Shown here: in pieces, positions 35,801 through 43,661 of the stretch
Layout: each line of letters starts with the position of its first letter
How positions within the stretch are numbered: the first letter of the stretch is position 1
Assembly (NCBI RefSeq): GCF_900116875.1
Contig: NZ_FPCC01000009.1
Location: 1-64,000 of the forward strand
DNA length: 64,000 bases
Source: Butyrivibrio sp. INlla21
GTDB taxonomy: Bacteria > Bacillota > Clostridia > Lachnospirales > Lachnospiraceae
Direction: 5' to 3'
Position numbers and translations under genes: made by a program
The notes under the pieces: generated by a model
Told to the model about the DNA's origin: nothing
Seen by the model: only the letters and a program-made list of their open reading frames with translations
Databases searched by the model: none

Positions 35801-36128
35801 TGATACATACTTTTTTGAGGACGACCAGCCTTTATATAAGACTAAGTTCATCTTCGATAAAGAGCACTCTTGTATGTATATGCATAATTTAAAAATGACC
35901 AATATCTTTGATCTGGACACCTTTACAGAAATCGGATGCGTCAAACAGTCTCTTGGATATCATGCTCCAACAGATACATTTTTAGCACTTTCTCTTTCTG
36001 AAGATGACGGATATATATTAGGCTACTTTAATCACTACACTCTTAAAGATCTAATAAGAAAAGCAAAAGATATTTTGGGTGACCATGAATTATCGCAAGA
36101 CCAAAAAGATGCTTATGGTATTAACTAA
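32874..36128 (+). CDS. TIR-TM-beta-propeller protein 2
   Basis: 1084 residues; GGGGG 9 nt before ATG fixes the start. Same plan as the protein at 9917-13066: TIR domain (1-150, HYNAFISYKHADLDNK, SKSMWVEREI with Glu93 as probable NADase residue), basic RQRQYKMKR, transmembrane helix at about 190-210, SKYLANESGKLLDNEQRIDALHLALAA, then a propeller region (KVWDWLTHKEL, PRSGEVNWDTGL) and tail HELSQDQKDAYGIN. The TIR and helix parts are nearly the same in both proteins while the propellers have drifted, as if they recognise different ligands with one output. It is divergent from the T7SS operon and shares its regulatory region. Confidence 0.9.
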   Translation: MSTHYNAFISYKHADLDNKVAAYVEKNLEHFHIPRKIRKKTGVNKIERIFRDTDELPITSDLSSTIEEALNNADYLIVICSHNTSKSMWVEREINFFLQTHPKENILTVLAEGEPADVVPDILKNKEVTRVNENGETEVFTEPVEPLSCDFRLPRRIAKNTEIPRLAAALIGCAYNELMDRQRQYKMKRLTAIFVGILALAISFGAYMFNSKQQISKSYREALISQSKYLANESGKLLDNEQRIDALHLALAALPNEKTPDRPVTVEAVRAITQATMAYTPIYSGNMASEWVYELPDRVTQMRMDPSDMILGAMDDSGNVKVWDWLTHKELYSYSENEWYKKAENIGLYKGNIIILGTSTVISANPRSGEVNWDTGLLENSIVGDPGIYITANQNFLIALNSGKFLEISSKDGSIVNTYSIPKDIVSDMYYHSSIDDFVLSPGGTKIAFRYTLKNDHHRFGIYDIPSGEVVIGESEYNSINAMSFSNNGNLCLAYLEDSSPFSKDYLNMTTIVDTHQIICCVSPEDMSVKWEKEFVCNEMLTNSEFVNLEDGNTISYYSGNAAAVYNASSGEVLHHYNLNSPIVYGFAPHDADIPCFITESGLFSSVDHADEELKLFKYFTDDLYKVMVNCGVYAIKNGSNKIIFYYPEVHDEEWESFKDAPPCYESTDSSQFSSYLDDDVAVILDIQKNRADIQFYNSSDKSYITSSEIVDKNINSDSFSILGKYKDELIVRCNKTDENYDYHGVTLYYVNYKTGSIASKELDENTVSIPNAMCYSNGKLLYAATDSFLNNYIVVYDIEKDTEQKYIPPYSPSDDQILFIKKIFYFEEQGYMYYAGYDSYFKGLNDSESDDLDHILNNTFEYTPVDYIITINSDEPQYIPVTHDESWNKTEYVVTNDSGTLFAMADGNNIAIHNNKGEKLAAFSNRNSQIEGFVFYNDPNIGRELLIVSYSSGKLYRYDAKTGELLYKNSYSDKDDTYFFEDDQPLYKTKFIFDKEHSCMYMHNLKMTNIFDLDTFTEIGCVKQSLGYHAPTDTFLALSLSEDDGYILGYFNHYTLKDLIRKAKDILGDHELSQDQKDAYGIN

Positions 36129-36147
36129 TCGAATACTATTATAAAAA

Positions 36148-36174
36148 ACAGGTCCCACCGCAGTGTGGGACCTG
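36148..36174. terminator. Bidirectional terminator between TIR gene 2 and the GtrA gene
   Basis: An 11-bp perfect stem ACAGGTCCCAC/GTGGGACCTGT, with a T run on each strand (four on plus, six on minus). It serves the two convergent genes. Confidence 0.9.
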
Positions 36175-36190
36175 TTTTACTAAATCATTA

Positions 36191-36739
36191 TTACTTTGCC
36201 TCTCCCTCCGGGAAGATAATCTTGTTAACAAAGAAGAATATTACCATGCTAACACCGCCGTTAAGGACTGTGGTTCCGATGTTGTAGACAAAGTCAGGCA
36301 CAAACTGTCCTGCAACAGCAACCCAGGCGCAGTTAATGGAATTAACTATGCAGGTTATTACACAGAAGGCCAGGAAGTACCACATTGCCTGGTACCAGAT
36401 ATTGCCTTTACTTCTAAATACGAAGCTTCGCTGTATGGGGAAGTTCACGCACTCGCCGATCACCATGGCAACCATATATGCTGCGAAGTAGGCAAGGCCG
36501 CCTTGCGCTGTATCATATCCAATAATATTCCACTTAAAATCAACACCAAAAAGATTAACGGGAATGCCGGGCCAGCCAAAAGCTCTGTCTCCGAGTCCCT
36601 TGAATGCATAGGGAAGGAACTGAAGTATCAGATACTTAAAGACTGTGATGACGTTAGAGACAATAACAAACAGTCCGCCCTCTCTTATCCACTTTGCTGC
36701 TTTTGGGTGCTTGGTAGCATATTCATTCCAAAAGTTCAT
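36191..36739 (-). CDS. GtrA-family membrane protein
   Basis: 182 residues with about four transmembrane helices: residues 20-42 (GGLFVIVSNVITVFKYLIL), 80-102, 116-140 and 155-175. The charged NFPIQRSFVFRSKG loop after helix 2 is the hallmark of GtrA-like proteins (usually F.RFVF). GtrA proteins are thought to move lipid-linked sugars across the membrane for glycan decoration. It is the last gene of the GH3 operon, 36 nt after the cytoplasmic GH3 gene, so a link with glycan turnover is plausible. Confidence 0.85.
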   Translation of the reverse strand: MNFWNEYATKHPKAAKWIREGGLFVIVSNVITVFKYLILQFLPYAFKGLGDRAFGWPGIPVNLFGVDFKWNIIGYDTAQGGLAYFAAYMVAMVIGECVNFPIQRSFVFRSKGNIWYQAMWYFLAFCVITCIVNSINCAWVAVAGQFVPDFVYNIGTTVLNGGVSMVIFFFVNKIIFPEGEAK

Positions 36740-36775
36740 AATATTTCCTCCAAATCACTATACTTATATACCGGT

Positions 36776-39202
36776 TTATTCAGCTCTTTTAAGCATGCTC
36801 TCATAAGCACGGTTCTTTCTGCTGTTTCTGAAATATCCGCCGATTATCTTTCCAAGGCCCTTAAAGAAATGACCGTTTACGAGCTTAACTATTCCGTCTA
36901 CCATCTCCATGCTGACAGCGCCCTGAGTCATCTTCGCCATTGCCCTGAAAGGCATGTTATAGATAAACATGATATTGAGATCGGGCTTTCCGCTCTCGTC
37001 GGCTTTTTTCTTCATGGCCGTTAGGCGTCTATATGCAAATCTTGCAAGTCCGCTCTTTGCATAATACATCTGGCAAATGGCGTCATTCTCACCGAGAAGT
37101 CCGCTCCACTTTCCGTCGGGAACTTTCGTCCCAAGGAGCTTTTCATACTCGGAATTATCAACAAGCTGTACATTTCCGGAATAGTAGGAAGGAAGGCTAA
37201 GCGGCTCGTAAGGATAATCCGTTGTCGTTCCGTCCACATAAAGTCCCGTCGAAAGCTTGATGTCTAGGCTGCTTGCGCCGACCATTACAGTGTAGTTGCC
37301 TTCTTCTATTTCCCACTTATCAGTCTTAACGTTAAAGTAACGGAATGTCTTATCGTCAAAAGAGATCCTGACTTCCTTACTCTCTCCTGCCTTTAAAAAG
37401 ACTTTTGTAAAGCCCTTTAGCTCTTTTTTAGGTCTGAATACCTTGGCTCCCTTAAGAGAAACATAGAGCTGGCATACTTCTGCTCCGTCTCTGCTTCCGA
37501 TATTCTTAAGGGTAAAAGAAGCTCCTTCTTTATCTGCTTTCATATTGCTGTACTCAAAGCTTGTGTATGAAAGTCCGAAACCGAAAGGATAAAGAACAGG
37601 TATGTTTGCCGTGTCATAATATCTGTAGCCCACATAGAGGCTTTCCTTATACTCGGAAGTTCTTTCGCGGCTCGGATAATAACGATAGCATGCCGTATCC
37701 TCAAGTCTTCTGGGAATAGTCTCAGAAAGCTTACCTGAAGGATTAACATCTCCCCTAAGTATATCAAGTACCGCACCTGCTCCGGCCTGACCGTTAAGGT
37801 AGCAGTGAAGAAGAGCCTTGAAATAATGGTGCCAAGGCATCTCGATCGCAGAGCCTGCGCTTATCACACCGATAAGATTCGGATTAACCTGACCGAGCTC
37901 CTGAAGAAGATTGATCTGGTTCTGAGGAATTCTCATGTGATTTCTGTCCATTCCCTCAGATTCGCTGTCTTCATTAAGTCCAAAGAAGAAAAGAACCACA
38001 TCAGCCTTTGCTGCAAGATCAAGAGCTTCTTTCTTGGTTGCGGCATCCTCTTCTCCGTTTCTTGAATAACCTCTGCTCTTTCCTACAACCTTAAGGTTAT
38101 AGTTATCTATCATTCCGACAACTGTCTCAATCTTTGTAGGATTAACAAGTGATGAGCCTGCTCCCTGATATCTCGGAACAAAAGCAAAATCACCGATAAC
38201 CGCAACACTGGTTCCTTGCTTAAGAGGAAGGATAGAGCTCTCATTCTTAAGAAGAATGGCACTCTCTGCCGCCGCTCTTCTTGCAATGTTGTGATGAGCA
38301 TTCTTGTCAAAATCATCGCTCTTTCCCTTGGCATTTTCATTAAGAGCAAGAACAACATCAAGGAGTTCATCAACTCTTTCATCGATGTCGTTCATCTTGA
38401 TCTTGCCACACTTAACTGCCTCGATAAGCTCTCTGGCCGAGTCAAGTCCGGGATTAGGCATCTCAAGGTTGGAGCCTGCGGCAACACCGAGAGCATGATC
38501 GTTTGATGCGCCCCAGTCGGTGATAACGATTCCGTCAAAGCCCCATTCTTTTCTCAATATATCATTCAAAAGATGCTTATTCTCATTGGCGTAAGTTCCG
38601 TTGATCTCATTGTATGCTGACATGATGGTCTTGGCCTTACCCTCTTTTACCGCAATCTCAAATCCGGTGAGATAAATCTCTCTGAGGGTTCTCTCGTCGA
38701 TAACAGAGTTCATCGCCATACGTCTAAGCTCTTGAGAATTGACCGCAAAGTGCTTAGGGCATGCATAAACGCCTTTTGACTGAATGCCCTTAACGTATGA
38801 AGCCGCCATTTTACCCGCAAGATAAGGATCCTCGGAAAAATACTCAAAGTTTCTTCCGCAAAGAGGACTTCTCTTGATGTTAAGACCGGGTCCCAAAAGC
38901 ACGTTAACGCCTTCAGCCATTGCCTCTTCACCAAGCGTACTTCCTATTTCCTCACCAAGCTCCTCGTCCCAGCTTCCTGCGATAGTTGCAGCAGTCGGAA
39001 AACAAGTAGCGGGCAATGAAGCGTTAAGTCCGAGGTGGTCTCCTGCTCCTGCCTGCTTTCTTACGCCGTGAGGGCCGTCGGAGCAAAAGATTGAAGGAAT
39101 GCCGAGTCTTTCAAAATCTCTTGACTGCCATTCTCCCTTTCCGCTAAGGAACGCTGCTTTTTCTTCTATTGTCATCTTCTCAATGATATCCTGATGTTTC
39201 AT
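36776..39202 (-). CDS. GH3 family beta-glycosidase
   Basis: 808 residues from ATG 39202, which follows GAGAGGGG; the longer frame has no ribosome site. Standard GH3 order: TIM barrel with SDGPHGVRKQ, GPGLNIKRSPLCGRNFEYFSEDPYLAG cut by normal spacing, KHFAVNSQE and the nucleophile in IVITDWGASND (Asp near 231). Then the alpha/beta sandwich (VAVIGDFAFVPRYQGAGSS) and a fibronectin-III-like domain (YPFGFGLSYTSFEYSN). A C-terminal extension of about 100 residues (YAKSGLARFAYRRL onward) is extra. No signal peptide: it should act in the cytoplasm on imported beta-glucosides. It lies 59 nt after the permuted GH3 gene, in one operon. Confidence 0.94.
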   Translation of the reverse strand: MKHQDIIEKMTIEEKAAFLSGKGEWQSRDFERLGIPSIFCSDGPHGVRKQAGAGDHLGLNASLPATCFPTAATIAGSWDEELGEEIGSTLGEEAMAEGVNVLLGPGLNIKRSPLCGRNFEYFSEDPYLAGKMAASYVKGIQSKGVYACPKHFAVNSQELRRMAMNSVIDERTLREIYLTGFEIAVKEGKAKTIMSAYNEINGTYANENKHLLNDILRKEWGFDGIVITDWGASNDHALGVAAGSNLEMPNPGLDSARELIEAVKCGKIKMNDIDERVDELLDVVLALNENAKGKSDDFDKNAHHNIARRAAAESAILLKNESSILPLKQGTSVAVIGDFAFVPRYQGAGSSLVNPTKIETVVGMIDNYNLKVVGKSRGYSRNGEEDAATKKEALDLAAKADVVLFFFGLNEDSESEGMDRNHMRIPQNQINLLQELGQVNPNLIGVISAGSAIEMPWHHYFKALLHCYLNGQAGAGAVLDILRGDVNPSGKLSETIPRRLEDTACYRYYPSRERTSEYKESLYVGYRYYDTANIPVLYPFGFGLSYTSFEYSNMKADKEGASFTLKNIGSRDGAEVCQLYVSLKGAKVFRPKKELKGFTKVFLKAGESKEVRISFDDKTFRYFNVKTDKWEIEEGNYTVMVGASSLDIKLSTGLYVDGTTTDYPYEPLSLPSYYSGNVQLVDNSEYEKLLGTKVPDGKWSGLLGENDAICQMYYAKSGLARFAYRRLTAMKKKADESGKPDLNIMFIYNMPFRAMAKMTQGAVSMEMVDGIVKLVNGHFFKGLGKIIGGYFRNSRKNRAYESMLKRAE

Positions 39203-39261
39203 GGGTTTCCCCTCTCTATATTTAAAGGGTAGGGGGCAGAAGCCCCCCACCGTGAAATTAT

Positions 39262-42198
39262 TTATTCAGCAGTAACCTGCTCAGTATTTTTTTCCTTAAG
39301 ATATCTCTTAATGAACTTGAACATAAGGAATGCCATAAGTGCTGCAAGGATCACATCAGCAACGATCATGATAACCTGCCACTTAGCCATGCCCATCTTA
39401 AGGTTCTCGGGAGCATAAGCTCTTGAGTTAACTACAGTGTAGAGAATGTTCTTGGTAGCATCACGCATAGCTGTCTGAGCACCGGGTGTTTCTCTGAACT
39501 GTACGTTGTTTGTTGCTGTAGGATAGTTAACGAGCATACAATCTGTACCGTTTCTGATAGCCTGATCTGAGCTCATGTATCCGTATACACCGAAGTAATC
39601 TGTAAGTGCAAAGCCCTTGAAGCCCCACTCATCTCTGAGTACAGTCTTCATAAGTGTGCTGCTGCCGCCTGCCCAACGGTTACCGATGTAATTGAAGGAA
39701 GACATTACCGCACAGAGATCAACGTTCTTTACGCATCTCTCGAAAGGCTTAAGGTAGATCTCACGGATAGCCTGCTCATTGGACCATGTGCAGAGCATAT
39801 CAAGTCTGTTCTGCTCCTGATCGTTCATGGCAAAGTGCTTGATGTAAGCATATACACCATTCTCCCATGAACCCTTACAAGCTTCAGATGCGATATATCC
39901 TGAAAGAACTCCGTCCTCTGAATAGTACTCAAAGTTACGTCCGGCAAATGCTGTTCTGTGAATGTTCATGGCAGGTGCATACCAACCTGATACATCCATC
40001 TCATTAGCCATCTTTCCGATGTAATCACCAAAGCTGTGAGCAAGGTCTTTGTTAAATGTAGCAGCAATTGTAACTCCTACAGGGAATCCGAGTGATCCGA
40101 CCTGTGTGAAGTTGTTGTTGATTGAAGCAGGGCCGTCACAGTCGTTTGTACGAACCTTGCCGATTGACTCAACTGAGTTGGTCTGATATCCGCCGAGTGA
40201 AATAAGTGCGTTCATATCATCAAGTGACATTGAATCAAGAAGCTCATCCCACTTAGCATCGTTTCTGTCTGCGCCGCGAAGGTCGGCAAGCTTAAGAGTT
40301 GTTGATGCTCCTGTCTTAATTGCCTGTGCAGCGGGATCTTCATCCTGTGCTGTAGCTTCGGGTGTAAGGTAGTTACTGATGTTATAGAAAGTGCTCTTTG
40401 CATCGGCGCTCATCTCGTAGCTTGCGGGAGCCTTTGTAGCTTCTTCATAGTTGGCAAATCCGTCAGCTCTTGAAAGATATGTAAGTCCGCCGTTAGCATA
40501 GTCAAAAGTATTTGTTGCTGTAACAAGATCACTATCTCTCTTGTTATCTCCGTTATATGTAACAGTAGTTCCGACATTGTATGTCTTTGAATCAATTACA
40601 TTGTGTGAATCTGAGTTGATTGAGATCACATACTCGCCTGCCTCAAGAACGTAGCCCTTAGCATCCTGATAATCGTAAGAAGCCATATCCTCTACTGCGA
40701 ATGTGATGTTAACTGTCTCGGAAGCACCGGGCTCAAGCATTCCTGTTTTTTCAAACTGAACAAGGTTAGCGCTTGCCTTCTCGATACCGCCGTTTGTGTA
40801 AGGAGGATTGTAATAAACTTCTACAACGTCCTTACCTGCTTTGTCGCCTGTATTGGTTACAGTTACGTCAAAAGAGATGTTTCCGTCAGCTTCTGTGATC
40901 TCACCCATCTCCTGCTTGAAGCTTGTGTATGAAAGTCCGTAGCCGAAAGGATACTGAACTGTCTGATCATAATCGATAAGTCCCTCAAGCGCTGCTGTCT
41001 CATAGAACTTATAACCTACATAGATTCCTTCCACATAGTTGATAAATGATACAAGTGCTGTTGACTCTGTGCCTGTAAATCCTACGGAAGTATAAGCAAA
41101 GTCATCCATATTTGTGTAGTTGAAGTCACCGAAGTTATTCCACCAAGGTGTCTTTTCATAGTCATAAACATAAGTGTCGATAGTTTTTCCCGAAGGATTA
41201 ACCTCACCCGTTACGATCTCACCAAGAGCTGCCATTCCTACATGGCCCATTCCTGCTGCCCAGAGAGCACTCTTGATCTGAGGGTGATCATTTATAAATC
41301 CGAGTTCAAAAGAATTTGCTCCGTTGTAAACAAGGATAACCTTATCAAAGTTATCGCATACAAGGTCGATCATCTCTTCCTCTCTGTTTGTAAGCTGAAG
41401 ATAGTGATCACCTGCATCCCAGTCGTTTCCTTCGTTGAGTGTATCGTCATACACACCGGCTGTATATGTTGTTCCGTCCTGGAATGATCCGTCTACAACT
41501 GCAACCATATCAGCGGGAAGGTCAGCACCCTCACCACCTGAACGGCTGATAACGATCATTGCCGTATCAGAGAAATTCTTTGCATTGTCTATAAGATCCT
41601 GAGTGTAAAGAGAAACATTGGGTTCGGGAAGTGTCCAATCCTGTGCCCACATTCCAACCTCAGGTCTTCCTGTCTTATAATCTGTGTAGAACTTTGTAAG
41701 TTCTGTGTTAGTCTCAATTCCTGCATCCTTTAAAGAATCAAGAAGTGAGATCTTGGCATAAGCATCATTAAGTGATCCCGATCCTGCTCCACCAAGGATC
41801 GCATCTGTTGAAGCCCATCCGAATACGTTGAGCTTAGATCCTGACGCTACTGGAAGAGTGTTGTCCTTGTTCTCAAGAAGAACGATTCCTTCTTCCGCGA
41901 TCTGCTTAGCAAGAACAGTAGCCTCGTCAGATGTTTCTTTTGTGATTGTTCCGCTTCCGCTTACAAGATCAAGCATTGTACGCATAGGTCCTGTGCAGAT
42001 CATATTTACGCTCACGCAGATACCAACGATCATGGCTACGAGCGCTGTACCTCTAACAAGCCTCTTAACCGGCTTTTTCATTTTCATAACTGCAACCATG
42101 CATGCAACGGCAAGTGCAACTATGATTCCGATAGCTATCAAATAGGGTCTGATAGAAGAAATGACGTTTAACACGTCGTCCATATTGATAGATAACAT
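39262..42198 (-). CDS. Membrane-anchored GH3 glycosidase with permuted domain order
   Basis: 978 residues from ATG 42198 (GGGAGG 7 nt upstream; a 24-residue longer frame is untranslated leader). Two N-terminal helices (about 12-36, 43-63) lead to the GH3 C-terminal domain first (EEGIVLLENKDNTLPV, NVFGWASTD), then the fibronectin-like domain (YPFGYGLSYTSF). The catalytic barrel comes last (TNDCDGPASIN, NIHRTAFAGRNFEYYSEDG, KHFAMNDQEQNR). The nucleophile lies in ALTDYFGVYG, Asp near 867, with Tyr for the usual Trp. A third helix (about 945-968) ends the protein. The reversed order is known from Butyrivibrio bglA-type enzymes; two-ended membrane anchoring is less usual. Substrate unknown. Confidence 0.92.
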   Translation of the reverse strand: MLSINMDDVLNVISSIRPYLIAIGIIVALAVACMVAVMKMKKPVKRLVRGTALVAMIVGICVSVNMICTGPMRTMLDLVSGSGTITKETSDEATVLAKQIAEEGIVLLENKDNTLPVASGSKLNVFGWASTDAILGGAGSGSLNDAYAKISLLDSLKDAGIETNTELTKFYTDYKTGRPEVGMWAQDWTLPEPNVSLYTQDLIDNAKNFSDTAMIVISRSGGEGADLPADMVAVVDGSFQDGTTYTAGVYDDTLNEGNDWDAGDHYLQLTNREEEMIDLVCDNFDKVILVYNGANSFELGFINDHPQIKSALWAAGMGHVGMAALGEIVTGEVNPSGKTIDTYVYDYEKTPWWNNFGDFNYTNMDDFAYTSVGFTGTESTALVSFINYVEGIYVGYKFYETAALEGLIDYDQTVQYPFGYGLSYTSFKQEMGEITEADGNISFDVTVTNTGDKAGKDVVEVYYNPPYTNGGIEKASANLVQFEKTGMLEPGASETVNITFAVEDMASYDYQDAKGYVLEAGEYVISINSDSHNVIDSKTYNVGTTVTYNGDNKRDSDLVTATNTFDYANGGLTYLSRADGFANYEEATKAPASYEMSADAKSTFYNISNYLTPEATAQDEDPAAQAIKTGASTTLKLADLRGADRNDAKWDELLDSMSLDDMNALISLGGYQTNSVESIGKVRTNDCDGPASINNNFTQVGSLGFPVGVTIAATFNKDLAHSFGDYIGKMANEMDVSGWYAPAMNIHRTAFAGRNFEYYSEDGVLSGYIASEACKGSWENGVYAYIKHFAMNDQEQNRLDMLCTWSNEQAIREIYLKPFERCVKNVDLCAVMSSFNYIGNRWAGGSSTLMKTVLRDEWGFKGFALTDYFGVYGYMSSDQAIRNGTDCMLVNYPTATNNVQFRETPGAQTAMRDATKNILYTVVNSRAYAPENLKMGMAKWQVIMIVADVILAALMAFLMFKFIKRYLKEKNTEQVTAE

Positions 42199-42220
42199 GA
42201 TATAACCTCCCTTTTTATTC

Positions 42221-42238
42221 GCACTTTTACAAAAGTGC
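42221..42238. promoter_or_regulatory. Inverted repeat in front of the permuted GH3 gene
   Basis: GCACTTTT-AC-AAAAGTGC, two perfect 8-bp arms with a 2-nt centre, 23 nt upstream of the start codon. It may be an operator or a leader hairpin that controls access to the ribosome site. Confidence 0.5.
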
Positions 42239-42280
42239 AGGATATATTTACTATAATTCGAGGTTAACACAATAAAAAAA

Positions 42281-42309
42281 TCGTGCCGTTTTTGTCATAA
42301 ACGGTACGA
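42281..42309 (-). terminator. Terminator of the LytTR two-component operon
   Basis: Stem TCGTGCCGTTT/AAACGGTACGA with one G.U pair, followed on the minus strand by T residues. It overlaps the predicted LytTR site, so binding of the regulator and termination may compete. Confidence 0.7.
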
Positions 42310-42326
42310 TTTTTGTCGTGAACGGA
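42297..42326 (-). promoter_or_regulatory. Predicted LytTR operator before the GH3 operon
   Basis: Minus strand TCCGTTCAC, exactly 12 nt, then ACCGTTTAT. This fits the LytTR-family pattern of two imperfect 9-bp direct repeats containing CGTT with 12-nt spacing. It starts directly after the kinase stop codon and about 100-130 nt before the permuted GH3 gene. Confidence 0.55.
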
Positions 42327-43661
42327 TTATTGCGGTATCAAAATTTTCAGCTCAAACCACTTGTCATTTATGTCAAAATTCAGTGTTCCGTGGTATTTTT
42401 CAACCGTATATCTTATACTCTTAAGTCCGAATCCGTGATTTCCTTTATCGGACTTGGTCGTCACGGGATATCCGTTCTTTATCGTCAGCCTGCTCTCGCA
42501 GTAATTGTTTATCTGTATCAGGATAAAGTTCTTTTTCGGCGATATTGCAATGTGTATCAGCCTCTTTTCCGGATCGTCGATCAAGGATACATTCTCGATT
42601 GCGTTATCCAGGGCATTTCCGAATATAGTACATATATCCGCGACATGCATAAAATCAAGGATATTTCCGTCAGCAACGCAGGTTATCTTGATATTATTGG
42701 CGCGGCAGTTGAGCATCTTACCTGCAATAAGCGTATCAAGCACGCTGTTACCCGTCTGCAGCTCGGGACTGTACGCCTCAAGCTCCTGCTCAAGTGTATC
42801 TATCCACTCTTTTCTCTCCTCTTCGCTCATCTCTGCTCGAAGCCCCGCTATCTGGTGCTTAAGATCATGGTATTTCATATTTATCAGGTCAAAAGAGTTC
42901 TGATAGTTCCTGTACTTATCGTACTGGGCCTTAAGCATCGCATGGATATTTCTAAGCTCTTTTTCCGCAAGAAGCTCACAGATCCTGCTCTGGTATACAT
43001 ATAGGATCATGATACCCGCGATATCGACAAGCGTTCTGATGTAAAAGATATCTGCGGCAACCTCCGACGAAAACGGTGTGTTCTGCAAGATGAAACTAAG
43101 ATTACTGAAAGCGAATATCGCTGCGGCTATTACTATCGCGGCCCACAACTCATGCGTGTTGATCTCAAGCTGGTTGACGCCTCTTGTGATGCTGACTTCC
43201 ATGTAATGAGCCCAGACAAAAACAAGCCCGTATACAGCGATAAAAATAATGACCTGAACTATCTTGGAAGGAGTCTTTGCAAGGAAATAGCATGCAAGCT
43301 GCCACTCGAGCGAAGCCGCAAACTCCGCAAGCAAAAACGCTCTCGCGCAGTAATATCCGATAACGTTCACCGTGACATCGCAGATAATGTACATGTAGAC
43401 ATACATAAGAACAACCGCGATAAGCATGCACGGGAGCCAGAAAACAACCGGAAGATTCTTGGTGAGCACAAGAAAAGCGCTCTGAATCACCAGCGCCAAT
43501 ATAGAATACAAAGTAAATCTCTTGTTATTAACTTTTCTTTTCAAAACAAAGCAATAGCTTACGCATGCAAGCCATTCCGCTATTGCCGTATATATTCTGG
43601 GAATATCCTGATAAATAGCGTCCACGTATTCGCCTCCAAATAATCCGGTATTTATGATCAA
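42327..43661 (-). CDS. AgrC/VirS-type sensor histidine kinase (GHKL)
   Basis: 444 residues: six or so transmembrane helices in residues 20-215, a coiled-coil linker (ELLAEKELRNIHAMLKAQYDKY), the phospho-acceptor YHDLKHQI (His), and a GHKL ATPase domain with N-box NALDNAIENV and G-box NHGFGLKSI. This is the HPK10 type that pairs with LytTR regulators. It overlaps the regulator gene by 4 nt. No pheromone precursor gene (AgrD-like) or AgrB processing enzyme lies beside it, so the signal is unknown. The position in front of two glycosidase genes suggests a role in their control. Confidence 0.93.
   Translation of the reverse strand: MIINTGLFGGEYVDAIYQDIPRIYTAIAEWLACVSYCFVLKRKVNNKRFTLYSILALVIQSAFLVLTKNLPVVFWLPCMLIAVVLMYVYMYIICDVTVNVIGYYCARAFLLAEFAASLEWQLACYFLAKTPSKIVQVIIFIAVYGLVFVWAHYMEVSITRGVNQLEINTHELWAAIVIAAAIFAFSNLSFILQNTPFSSEVAADIFYIRTLVDIAGIMILYVYQSRICELLAEKELRNIHAMLKAQYDKYRNYQNSFDLINMKYHDLKHQIAGLRAEMSEEERKEWIDTLEQELEAYSPELQTGNSVLDTLIAGKMLNCRANNIKITCVADGNILDFMHVADICTIFGNALDNAIENVSLIDDPEKRLIHIAISPKKNFILIQINNYCESRLTIKNGYPVTTKSDKGNHGFGLKSIRYTVEKYHGTLNFDINDKWFELKILIPQ

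Noticed and set aside
9917..36128. Integrated mobile element covering the T7SS locus
   Set aside because: No integrase, tRNA target, direct repeats at the borders or conjugation genes were seen; the housekeeping gene nth sits inside the bracket. Horizontal gain remains possible but is not shown.
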